A DNA stretch of 15,581 nt from Bacteroidota bacterium. Its GTDB lineage: Bacteria > Bacteroidota > Bacteroidia > Chitinophagales > Chitinophagaceae. The stretch lies in NCBI GenBank assembly GCA_023433755.1, contig JAEYUA010000071.1, positions 1 through 15,581 of the forward strand, written 5' to 3'. The notes under the pieces were generated by a model. The model had not been told where the DNA came from, searched no databases, and saw only the letters and a program-made list of their open reading frames with translations. Below, one piece after another: positions 7,105 through 15,571 of the stretch; the first letter of the stretch is position 1, and the number at the start of each line of letters is the position of its first letter. Position numbers and translations under genes: made by a program.

Positions 7105-8020
7105 TAAAATTATTCTCGCGGGTGGCAGTGGTTATTTGGGAAGCGTGCTCGCTGGGTTTTACAGGGAAAAAGCTGGAAGTATTATTATCCTGAGCAGGTC
7201 TGTAAGAATGGGAGAGGGAAACACGAGATATGTGCAATGGGATGGTAAAACCGAAGGACCATGGTGCGCTGAATTGGAGAATGCAGATCTTTTAATCAAT
7301 TGCAGCGGGAAAAATGTGAACTGCCGTTATACGGAAAAGAACAGGAAAGAAATTCTTTCTTCCAGGCTGGAGCCTACAGCCATTCTTGGTAAAGTGATTG
7401 CAAAACTCAAAAAGCCGCCAAAGACCTGGATCAACCTTGCATCAGCCACGATCTACAGGCACGCAGAAGATCGTCCCCAGGATGAAGAAAACGGGGAAAT
7501 GGGTTCAGGTTTTTCGGTTGGAATTTGCAAAGCCTGGGAAAAAACTTTTTTGGAAAATGAAACCCCCAACACTAAAAAAATAATATTGCGTGTAAGTTTT
7601 GTATTAGGCAGGAACGATGAAGTGCATCCCAAACTCTTAAACCTGGTGAGGTTTGGACTGGGCGGACATGCAGGGAGTGGAAAACAGTATGTATCCTGGA
7701 TCCATGAAATGGATTTCTGCCGCATCACGGAATTTGTTCACCTCAATGGGAGGGATCGCGAAATGTTTAATTGCACAGCACCTTTTGCCATCAGCAACAA
7801 AGAACTCATGAAGATCCTGAGGCAGAGTTACGGGATGCCTTTTGGATTGCCAACACCCCAATGGTTACTGGAAATTGGAGCGGTAATTATAGGTACGGAA
7901 ACCGAGCTGGTGCTGAAGAGTCGCTGGGTTTACCCAAAAAAACTTCTGGATAGGGGTTTCGTATTCCATTTTACCGAGGCCGGACCGGCCATAAGGGACA
8001 TCATTTCAACACGGATCTGA
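7097..8020 (+). CDS. TIGR01777-type NAD(P)-binding SDR epimerase (YfcH-like)
   Basis: The 307-residue atypical extended SDR protein has nucleotide site G9-G-S-G12-Y-L-G15 directly at the N-terminus. It also has the CSGKNVNCRYTEKNRKEILS region that aligns with the NLAG...RW...R..I..SR region of TIGR01777 proteins. LASATIYR (about 115-122) replaces the more usual SAVGYYG. The C-terminal DUF1731-like segment includes FGLPTPQWLLEIGA and SRWVYPKKLLDRGFVF, ending in the usual proline/leucine-rich block. Members are annotated as epimerases or cell-division-inhibitor-like, but their substrates are mostly unknown. The 8-bp overlap with the DCC gene and the short gap to the regulator gene support one operon. 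Confidence 0.86.
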   Translation: MYNKIILAGGSGYLGSVLAGFYREKAGSIIILSRSVRMGEGNTRYVQWDGKTEGPWCAELENADLLINCSGKNVNCRYTEKNRKEILSSRLEPTAILGKVIAKLKKPPKTWINLASATIYRHAEDRPQDEENGEMGSGFSVGICKAWEKTFLENETPNTKKIILRVSFVLGRNDEVHPKLLNLVRFGLGGHAGSGKQYVSWIHEMDFCRITEFVHLNGRDREMFNCTAPFAISNKELMKILRQSYGMPFGLPTPQWLLEIGAVIIGTETELVLKSRWVYPKKLLDRGFVFHFTEAGPAIRDIISTRI

Positions 8021-8100
8021 GATCTTATTAAATCCTGATTTTCATAGTCATACCCGCGTATCACACTACTGTCACAAGGAGTTAAAAAACTCAAAATAGA

Positions 8101-8132
8101 TTGTTCCAAAATTGTTTTTTTGTTTAGGTTTG
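8101..8132 (+). promoter_or_regulatory. Candidate promoter for the poly-HAMP kinase operon
   Basis: TTG (8101-8103), a 21-bp spacer and TAGGTTTG (8125-8132) give a full TAnnTTTG match in the 136-bp gap after the SDR gene. The distance to ATG 8157 is 24 bp. The rest of the gap holds only a short GAGTT/AACTC hairpin (8079-8092) with no T-run, which is not a convincing terminator. Confidence 0.45.
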
Positions 8133-8156
8133 ATTGGGCATTTATACCCCTTAACC

Positions 8157-11100
8157 ATGAGTACCAAAAAAACAAAAGCAAACGGTGCATCCCATGCGCC
8201 TGTCCCACCCGTATTGGCCGATGAGATCGTGGCTGCCGCTCCTGCAGAAAAAACGAATGGCAGCAGTTCCTCCGCGCATGATGATAACGAGATAGACGGT
8301 AAAGGTTTGTTGAAAGTGCTGGCAGAAATGCGCAGCGGTAATTTTAATGTCCGCATGCCTAATGACGGCCTTGGATTACCCGGAAAAATATATGATACCC
8401 TCAATGATATCATCACGCTTAATGAGATCCTGGTAAAGGAACTTACCGAAGCACGAAAGGTGATCGGCAAACAGGGTAAACTCAATCACCGTGTTGAACT
8501 CCCCCGTGTGGCAAGAGGTTCCTGGAATACTGCGGCAGAATCTATCAACAGTCTTATTTCCGACCTGGTACATCCTACTATCGAGATCGCACATGTGATT
8601 TCTTCGGTGGCAAAAGGAAACCTTTCCCAGGAAATGCCCTTGCAGATCGGTGATCACCTTTTGCAGGGTGAATTTGCCCGTATTGCTACCGAGGTGAATG
8701 ACATGGTGAAGCAGTTGAACCTTTTCTCCATGGAGGTAACCCGTGTGGCGAGGGAAGTGGGTTCCGAAGGAAAACTGGGAGGCCAGGCCAAGGTAAAAGG
8801 TGTTGCCGGTGTATGGAAAGATCTGACCGATTCGGTAAATGGCATGGCCGGTAACCTTACCACCCAGGTTCGTTCTATTGCGGAAGTAACTACGGCGGTT
8901 GCCAAAGGGGACCTTTCCAAAAAAATTACAGTGGATGCGCAGGGAGAAATCCTTGAGTTGAAGAATACGATCAATACGATGGTGGACCAGTTGAACTCCT
9001 TCTCCTCCGAGGTAACCCGTGTGGCCCTCGAGGTGGGTACCGAGGGAAAACTGGGAGGCCAGGCACAGGTGGAAGGTGTTGGTGGTACCTGGAAGGATCT
9101 TACCGATTCGGTAAACCAGATGGCCTCCAACCTTACCGGCCAGGTGCGTAACATCGCCGAGGTAACCACGGCGGTGGCAAACGGTGACCTATCGAAAAAA
9201 ATTACGGTGGATGTAAGGGGAGAAATGCTGCAATTGAAAAATACCATCAATACGATGGTGGACCAGTTGAACTCCTTCTCCGCCGAGGTAACCCGTGTGG
9301 CAAGGGAAGTAGGCTCTGAAGGTAAACTGGGCGGACAGGCAACAGTAAAAGGAGTTGGTGGTGTATGGAAAGACCTGACCGATAACGTAAACCAGCTCGC
9401 GGGTAATCTTACCGTACAGTTGCGTGACGTATCAAAGGTGGCAACCGCCATCGCGAATGGTGACCTTACGCAAAAGATCACGGTGGATGTAAAAGGCGAG
9501 ATCCTCCAGATCAAGGATGTGATCAATACCATGGTGGACCAGTTGAATTCCTTTGCTTCCGAGGTAACCCGTGTGGCCCTTGAAGTAGGTACAGAAGGAA
9601 AACTGGGCGGCCAGGCAACGGTGAAAGGTGTGGGTGGTGTATGGAAAGATTTGACAGATAACGTAAACCAATTGGCAGGTAACCTCACCGGCCAGGTAAG
9701 AAATATCGCCGAGGTAACTACCGCGGTGGCGAATGGTGACCTTTCCAAAAAGATCACGGTGAACGCCGCGGGTGAGATCCTTGAATTGAAAAAGACCATC
9801 AATACGATGGTGGACCAGTTGAACTCCTTCGCATCAGAGGTAACGCGTGTGGCCCTCGAGGTGGGTACTGAAGGAAAATTGGGCGGACAGGCAAAAGTGG
9901 AAGGTGTAGGTGGTACCTGGAAGGATTTAACTGACTCAGTAAACCAGATGGCCTCTAACCTAACCGGCCAGGTAAGAAATATCGCCGAGGTAACTACCGC
10001 GGTGGCTAAGGGTGATCTGTCAAGAAAGATCACGGTGGATGTGAGAGGAGAGATCCTCGAGCTGAAGAACACCATCAATACGATGGTGGACCAGTTGAAC
10101 TCATTCGGTTCTGAGGTGGTGCGTGTGGCAAGGGAAGTAGGTACGGATGGTAAACTGGGTGGCCAGGCAGATGTGCCGGGTGTGGAAGGTCTCTGGAAAG
10201 ATCTGACTGACTCGGTGAACAAGATGGCTTCCAACCTTACCCTCCAGGTACGTAACATCGCCGAGGTAACCACAGCGGTGGCAAATGGTGACCTTTCGCG
10301 TAAAATCGAAGTGGATGTGAAAGGAGAGATGTTGGAACTGAAGAACACGATCAATACGATGGTGGACCAGCTTCGTGGTTTCGCTTCCGAAGTAACGAGG
10401 GTGGCACGAGAGGTAGGTACCGATGGAAAACTGGGAGGACAGGCCAACGTGCCTGGTGTAGGTGGAACCTGGAAGGATCTGACCGACTCCGTAAATGGTA
10501 TGGCCTCCAACCTCACTGGCCAGGTAAGAAATATCGCGGAAGTGGCCATCGCGGTGGCGAATGGTGATATGAGCCGCAAGATCACGGTGGATGTGCGTGG
10601 GGAAATGCTGCAACTGAAAGAAACCCTCAATACGATGGTGGACCAGTTGAGAGCCTTCGCCTCCGAGGTAACGCGTGTGGCGCGGGAGGTAGGTTCGGAA
10701 GGTAAGCTCGGCGGACAGGCTTTCGTACCTGGTGTGGCCGGTACCTGGAAGGATCTGACCGACTCGGTAAACCAGATGACTGGTAACCTAACCTCGCAGG
10801 TGCGGAACATTGCCGAGGTAACCAAGGCGGTGGCCTCCGGTGACCTTTCCAAAAAAGTAACCATTGATGTTAAGGGTGAGATCCTTGATTTGAAGAATAC
10901 GATCAATACCATGGTGGACCAGCTTAACTCTTTTGCCTTCGAGGTAACAAGGGTGGCACGAGAGGTAGGTACGGAAGGAAAGCTGGGCGGACAAGCCGAA
11001 GTGCAGGGTGTGGGAGGTACCTGGAAGGATCTGACCGACTCGGTGAACATGATGGCCTCGAACCTTACCAACCAGGTGCGTGGTATCGCCAAGGTTGTAA

Positions 11101-14100
11101 CCGCGGTGGCAACCGGTAACCTCAAGCAAAAACTGACCATCGTATCAAGGGGAGAGGTGGCCCAATTGATTGACACCATCAATGAAATGATTGACACGCT
11201 CGCGGTCTTTGCCGACCAGGTAACGACCGTGGCAAGGGAAGTGGGAGTGGAAGGAAGACTGGGCGGACAGGCATCGGTGCCTGGTGCCTCCGGTATCTGG
11301 AAAAACCTCACAGAGAACGTAAACCAGTTGGCGGAGAATCTGACCACGCAGGTACGTGCGATCTCAGAGGTGGCATCAGCGGTAACCAAGGGTGACCTTA
11401 CGCAGATGATCAGCGTGGAAGCGAAGGGTGAGGTGGAAGAATTGAAAGATACCATCAACCAGATGATTGCCAACCTGAAGGAAACAACACTAAGGAACCA
11501 GGAGCAGGACTGGCTGAAATCCAACCTTGCGCAGTTCACACAGATGCTGCAGGGTCAGAAAGATCTGAATACCGTAACCCAAAGGATCCTTTCGGAACTG
11601 GCCCAGGTGGTGAATGCCCAGCAGGGTATGTTCTACATCCTGGAGCAGGATGAAGACGAGCAAAATAAAAAACTCAAACTTTTCGCGGCCTATGCCTATG
11701 GCAATGACCTGGAGATGTCGAAGGAATTCGCATTGGGACAGGGACTGGTAGGCCAGGTAGCAGTAGAGAAAGAAAGAATCCTTTTGACCAATGTACCTAA
11801 AGATTATATCAAGATCGGCTCCGGTCTTGGTGAGGCATCACCGGTAAGTGTGATTGTATTGCCGGTATTGTTTGAAACCGAGATCAAAGCCGTAATTGAA
11901 CTGGCATCCTTTGATAATTTCAGTGAGACCCACCTTGACTTCCTGAGCCAGCTCACGGAAAGTTTAGGTATTGTACTGAATACCATCGAAACCAATACAA
12001 GAACCGAAGAACTGCTGGAACAGTCGCAGTCACTCACCGAAGAACTGAGAAGAACGAACGAGGAACTTCAGGACAAGGCGCACCTTCTGGTAAAACAAAA
12101 AGAAGAAGTGGAAGCCAAGAACAAAGAGGTGGAAGAAGCCAGGCGTTCACTGGAAGAAAAAGCGGAACAGCTACAGCTTACTTCCAAATACAAGTCTGAG
12201 TTCCTTGCCAACATGTCGCATGAGTTACGTACGCCATTGAACTCACTGCTCATTCTCGCGCAGCAGTTGTATGAAAACAGGGAAGGAAATCTTTCCGAGA
12301 AGCAGGTGCGTTATGCCAAGACTATTCACAGTTGTGGTGATGACCTCATTCAACTGATCAATGATATCCTTGACCTTTCCAAGATCGAATCAGGATATAT
12401 TTCAACAGACTTCATTAATGTTCGTTTCCAGGAGATCACATCTTTTGTGGAAACCACATTCAAGCACGTATCGGAAAACAAGAATCTCCGTTTCAATATC
12501 GAGATGGATGATAAGCTGCCCGATACCATTGAAACGGATGTGCAGCGTTTGAACCAGATCCTCAAAAACCTTTTGTCGAACGCATTCAAGTTTACGGAGA
12601 AGGGAGGTGTGCAGTTGAAGATCTACGAGGCGAAGAAAAACTGGAAAGCAGGTAATCCTAGTTTGGACCGGGCTAAAAAAGTCGTGGCCTTCGAGATACG
12701 TGATACCGGTATCGGTATTTCGAAAGACAAGCAGAATATCATTTTCGAGGCCTTCCAGCAGGCTGAAGGTTCCACTTCGCGCAAGTATGGTGGTACCGGT
12801 CTTGGATTATCCATCAGCCGTGGCCTTGCCGATCTTTTGGGTGGTTCCATTGAACTGGAAAGCGAGGTTGGAAATGGAAGTGCCTTCACTTTGTTCCTGC
12901 CGATTGATTACAATCCGAACATGGTGAAGAAAGAGCCCAAATCGAGCCTGACCGTAAGTGAATACAAACTGGGAGAGACCACTGATGATATCGCCATCCA
13001 GTCGGTGCCGACCGTTAAAGTAACCGAGGTGAAGGACCTGGACCCGCTCAGTGAGATCATCAATGAGATCGGTGATGACCGGAACAATATCCTGGCGCAC
13101 GACAAGGTGGTGCTGGTGGTGGAGGATGACCTGCGCTTTGCCAAGATCATGATAGAAAAAGCGCATGAGTATGACTGTAAGGTTGTAGTGGCTACCAGTT
13201 TTGGAGATGTATTCGACCTTACCAATAAATACAGTCCCATTTCGGTAACGCTCGATGTGAAGCTACCTGATGCTTCGGGTTGGAGGATACTTGACCTTTT
13301 CAAAAATGATATCAATTTCAGGCATATACCGGTTCACCTGATTTCCGGTGAGGAGAACAGGTTGCTGGCCATGCAGCGCGGAGCGAGAAGCTTCCACCTG
13401 AAGCCATTGAAGAATGAAGCGCTCAATATTCTTTTCAGTGATATTGTTGATTACCATAACCGCAAACCCAAACGTTTGCTGATCGTGGAGGATAACGAGA
13501 TCGACTCTTCCCAAATGGCCAGGATCCTGGATAATGCGGAGCAGGTGTCCATCGAGATCGCCAGTACCGGAGAGAAGGCGCTGGAACTGGTGCGCAACAA
13601 TGTGTATGACTGCATTACGGTTGACTTTATGCTGCCGGATATTGGTGGTCTGGATTTTGTAACCCAGATCAACAATATCAATAAGCTGCAGATGACACCG
13701 GTGATCATTTATTCCGCCAAGGATTTTTCACCGAAGGAAAGAACGCAACTGAAGCAGTATGCCAACCGGATCCTGCTGAAAGATGTGAATTCGCTGGAGC
13801 TGTTACTGGAGGAAGCGGTGCTGCACATGCACCTGGATCATAAGAACCTGCTGCCGGAAAAACAGAAGATCATTGAGAACCTCAGGTCCAAGGAAGACGT
13901 TCTGGCCAATAAAAAAGTGCTGATCGTGGATGATGATGTGCGGAATCTTTTTGCACTGACCACGGCATTTGAGCGCTACCATATCAATGCCATCACCGCC
14001 GAGAGCGGGCAGGAAGCCATTGATATCCTCGGTGAGCATTCCGATATTGACATGGTGCTGATGGATATCATGATGCCTGAGATGGATGGTTATGAAACCA

Positions 14101-14276
14101 CGCAGAAGATCAGGAGGGAACATAAAAACACCCATCTGCCGATCATTGCCGTTACTGCAAAGGCCATGAAAGGTGACAGGGAAAAATGTATTGAAGCCGG
14201 GGCATCCGATTATATCACCAAGCCGGTGAAGATCGACCAGCTTTTATCGCTGATGCGGGTTTGGTTATATAAATGA
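8157..14276 (+). CDS. Giant soluble poly-HAMP hybrid histidine kinase (HAMP array-GAF-HisKA-HATPase-REC-REC-REC)
   Basis: This is a 2039-residue hybrid sensor kinase with no membrane segment, so probably cytoplasmic. In order: a low-complexity Ala/Ser/Pro N-terminus (1-45); three divergent HAMP-like modules (about 48-186); ten 92-residue double-HAMP repeats (187-1106); a signalling helix; GAF (about 1137-1278); a charged coiled coil (about 1281-1345); HisKA with H1355 (MSHELRTPLN); and HATPase with N1475, D1516-TGIGIS and G1545-GTGLGL. Three receivers follow, with acidic pockets and phosphoacceptors D1700, D1823 and D1970; conserved Lys are K1749, K1875 and K2022. REC2 has LLKD instead of KP after its Lys. 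The layout resembles fungal group III NIK1-type kinases. The frame is open from TTG 8112, but ATG 8157 starts the plausible N-terminus MSTKKTKANG and lies after the promoter-like element. The stop overlaps the next kinase start (ATGA). The stimulus is unknown. Confidence 0.93.
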   Translation: MSTKKTKANGASHAPVPPVLADEIVAAAPAEKTNGSSSSAHDDNEIDGKGLLKVLAEMRSGNFNVRMPNDGLGLPGKIYDTLNDIITLNEILVKELTEARKVIGKQGKLNHRVELPRVARGSWNTAAESINSLISDLVHPTIEIAHVISSVAKGNLSQEMPLQIGDHLLQGEFARIATEVNDMVKQLNLFSMEVTRVAREVGSEGKLGGQAKVKGVAGVWKDLTDSVNGMAGNLTTQVRSIAEVTTAVAKGDLSKKITVDAQGEILELKNTINTMVDQLNSFSSEVTRVALEVGTEGKLGGQAQVEGVGGTWKDLTDSVNQMASNLTGQVRNIAEVTTAVANGDLSKKITVDVRGEMLQLKNTINTMVDQLNSFSAEVTRVAREVGSEGKLGGQATVKGVGGVWKDLTDNVNQLAGNLTVQLRDVSKVATAIANGDLTQKITVDVKGEILQIKDVINTMVDQLNSFASEVTRVALEVGTEGKLGGQATVKGVGGVWKDLTDNVNQLAGNLTGQVRNIAEVTTAVANGDLSKKITVNAAGEILELKKTINTMVDQLNSFASEVTRVALEVGTEGKLGGQAKVEGVGGTWKDLTDSVNQMASNLTGQVRNIAEVTTAVAKGDLSRKITVDVRGEILELKNTINTMVDQLNSFGSEVVRVAREVGTDGKLGGQADVPGVEGLWKDLTDSVNKMASNLTLQVRNIAEVTTAVANGDLSRKIEVDVKGEMLELKNTINTMVDQLRGFASEVTRVAREVGTDGKLGGQANVPGVGGTWKDLTDSVNGMASNLTGQVRNIAEVAIAVANGDMSRKITVDVRGEMLQLKETLNTMVDQLRAFASEVTRVAREVGSEGKLGGQAFVPGVAGTWKDLTDSVNQMTGNLTSQVRNIAEVTKAVASGDLSKKVTIDVKGEILDLKNTINTMVDQLNSFAFEVTRVAREVGTEGKLGGQAEVQGVGGTWKDLTDSVNMMASNLTNQVRGIAKVVTAVATGNLKQKLTIVSRGEVAQLIDTINEMIDTLAVFADQVTTVAREVGVEGRLGGQASVPGASGIWKNLTENVNQLAENLTTQVRAISEVASAVTKGDLTQMISVEAKGEVEELKDTINQMIANLKETTLRNQEQDWLKSNLAQFTQMLQGQKDLNTVTQRILSELAQVVNAQQGMFYILEQDEDEQNKKLKLFAAYAYGNDLEMSKEFALGQGLVGQVAVEKERILLTNVPKDYIKIGSGLGEASPVSVIVLPVLFETEIKAVIELASFDNFSETHLDFLSQLTESLGIVLNTIETNTRTEELLEQSQSLTEELRRTNEELQDKAHLLVKQKEEVEAKNKEVEEARRSLEEKAEQLQLTSKYKSEFLANMSHELRTPLNSLLILAQQLYENREGNLSEKQVRYAKTIHSCGDDLIQLINDILDLSKIESGYISTDFINVRFQEITSFVETTFKHVSENKNLRFNIEMDDKLPDTIETDVQRLNQILKNLLSNAFKFTEKGGVQLKIYEAKKNWKAGNPSLDRAKKVVAFEIRDTGIGISKDKQNIIFEAFQQAEGSTSRKYGGTGLGLSISRGLADLLGGSIELESEVGNGSAFTLFLPIDYNPNMVKKEPKSSLTVSEYKLGETTDDIAIQSVPTVKVTEVKDLDPLSEIINEIGDDRNNILAHDKVVLVVEDDLRFAKIMIEKAHEYDCKVVVATSFGDVFDLTNKYSPISVTLDVKLPDASGWRILDLFKNDINFRHIPVHLISGEENRLLAMQRGARSFHLKPLKNEALNILFSDIVDYHNRKPKRLLIVEDNEIDSSQMARILDNAEQVSIEIASTGEKALELVRNNVYDCITVDFMLPDIGGLDFVTQINNINKLQMTPVIIYSAKDFSPKERTQLKQYANRILLKDVNSLELLLEEAVLHMHLDHKNLLPEKQKIIENLRSKEDVLANKKVLIVDDDVRNLFALTTAFERYHINAITAESGQEAIDILGEHSDIDMVLMDIMMPEMDGYETTQKIRREHKNTHLPIIAVTAKAMKGDREKCIEAGASDYITKPVKIDQLLSLMRVWLYK
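8715..11474 (+). repeat. Ten tandem 276-bp (92-codon) units encoding the double-HAMP array
   Basis: The LGGQ motif of each unit begins at 8775, 9051, 9327, 9603, 9879, 10155, 10431, 10707, 10983 and 11259, exactly 276 bp apart with no indel. Each unit encodes a divergent HAMP half (EVTRVAxEVGxEGKLGGQA to WKDLTDSVN) and a canonical half (VTTAVAxGDLSKKITVD to NTINTMVDQ). Units 1-8 are closely similar in protein and largely in DNA. Unit 9 has a divergent second half and unit 10, nearest the kinase, diverges in both halves. Confidence 0.93.
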
Positions 14277-15571
14277 TGATCATGGAAAAAATCGGTAATG
14301 AGGACATAACGGATTATAAGGCACCGGTGAAGATCCTGGCGGTGGACGACAGGGAGGACAACCTGCTGTCCATCGAGACCATCCTGGAAAGGGAGGATTA
14401 TACCATTGTAAAAGCAACTTCGGGCCGTTCAGCGCTCAAGATTCTTTTGCAGGAACATGATTTCACCCTCATCCTGATGGACGTTCAGATGCCGGATATG
14501 AATGGTTTTGAAACGGCCTCACTTATTTATGAAAGGGAAAAACTAAAGCATATTCCCATCATCTTCATCACCGCCCACAACCAGGGCGAGGAAAGAATGT
14601 ATGAGGGTTATAAAATGGGCGGTGTGGATTTTATTTACAAACCCATCAACCCGGAACTGCTCCGGTTCAAGGTAGGTGTGTTCGCTGATCTGTACCGGAA
14701 GACACATGAATTGCTGGATCACGAAAGGAAGCTCATCTCGGCCAATAAAAAACTGGAACAGGAAGTGGAAGACCGGAAGGCATCGGAGGAAAAGATCCGC
14801 ATGCTGAATGAGCAACTGGTAGAAAACAATTTCCAGTTAAAAACTACGATTGAAGAACTGGACCGTTTTGCCTATGTGGCTTCGCATGACCTGCAGGAAC
14901 CATTGAGAAAGATCCTGGTGTTCAGTGATAAGATACAAACCCGCTACAAGGATGCTGTAGATAATGAACTGCACCGGAGCCTGGAAAAGATCGTGAAGGC
15001 ATCGGAGCGCATGCAGCACCTGATCAACGACCTGCTCAGGTTCTCCAGGGAAACCTCCAACAGTGAAGATTTTATTCTCATCCCACTCAACCACCTGCTC
15101 AACGAAGTGCTGGCTGACATGGAGGTTGATATAGAAAAATCATCGGCCCGGGTGCAGGTGGAAAAACTGCCGGAGGTCTGGGGCATACCCAGCCAGATGC
15201 GCCAGCTTTTCCAAAACCTGATCAGCAATGCCATAAAGTTCCGCAAGCCTGATGAAGCGCCGCAGATCCGGATTTTCCCCGGCAATAACGGTAGTTCGCA
15301 TTACAGGATCATTGTGCAGGATGAAGGAATCGGTTTTGACAGCAAGTATGCCGATGAAATTTTCATGGTGTTCAAACGCCTGCACAGTTACCATGAATAT
15401 GAAGGCAGCGGCGTGGGATTATCTATTTGCAAGAAAATCCTGGAGCGCCATAACGGGATGATCTTCGCGGAGAGCAAACCCGGAAGCGGAACACAGTTCA
15501 TTGTTGATCTGCCCTCGGTATTATTGAATCCGAGGAAGCTTGAGAAACCCACAGTGAACCTGGAAAATTAA
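14273..15571 (+). CDS. Histidine kinase with N-terminal receiver (REC-coiled coil-HisKA-HATPase)
   Basis: The 432-residue protein has a receiver first (about 19-140): acidic pocket VDDRED (24-29), phosphoacceptor D70 in LILMDVQMPDMNG, T100, and K123 in YKPINP. A coiled-coil linker follows (about 145-195). The HisKA domain carries H205 in ASHDLQEPLR, a form common in phytochrome-like kinases. The HATPase has the N box NLISNAIKFR (N319), D350-EGIGFD and G378-SGVGLS. There are no membrane segments. The first ATG (14273) overlaps the preceding TGA by 4 bp, implying translational coupling; ATGs at 14276 and 14282 are alternative starts. The natural inference is that its receiver exchanges phosphate with the upstream hybrid kinase. 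The protein is complete and ends 10 bp before the window edge. Confidence 0.93.
   Translation: MMIMEKIGNEDITDYKAPVKILAVDDREDNLLSIETILEREDYTIVKATSGRSALKILLQEHDFTLILMDVQMPDMNGFETASLIYEREKLKHIPIIFITAHNQGEERMYEGYKMGGVDFIYKPINPELLRFKVGVFADLYRKTHELLDHERKLISANKKLEQEVEDRKASEEKIRMLNEQLVENNFQLKTTIEELDRFAYVASHDLQEPLRKILVFSDKIQTRYKDAVDNELHRSLEKIVKASERMQHLINDLLRFSRETSNSEDFILIPLNHLLNEVLADMEVDIEKSSARVQVEKLPEVWGIPSQMRQLFQNLISNAIKFRKPDEAPQIRIFPGNNGSSHYRIIVQDEGIGFDSKYADEIFMVFKRLHSYHEYEGSGVGLSICKKILERHNGMIFAESKPGSGTQFIVDLPSVLLNPRKLEKPTVNLEN

Noticed and set aside
8076..8081. AAGGAG Shine-Dalgarno-like sequence
   Set aside because: It is about 75 bp before ATG 8157, upstream of the candidate promoter, with no start codon at proper spacing.
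8079..8092. GAGTT/AACTC hairpin before the kinase gene as a terminator
   Set aside because: A 5-bp stem with an A-rich loop and no T-run after it is too weak.
8654..11539. A 961-codon open frame on the minus strand opposite the HAMP repeats
   Set aside because: It mirrors the 276-bp repeat: one stop-free antisense unit is stop-free in all ten. Its translation is Ser/Thr/Pro/Phe-rich and matches no recognisable family, while the sense strand encodes clear HAMP motifs.
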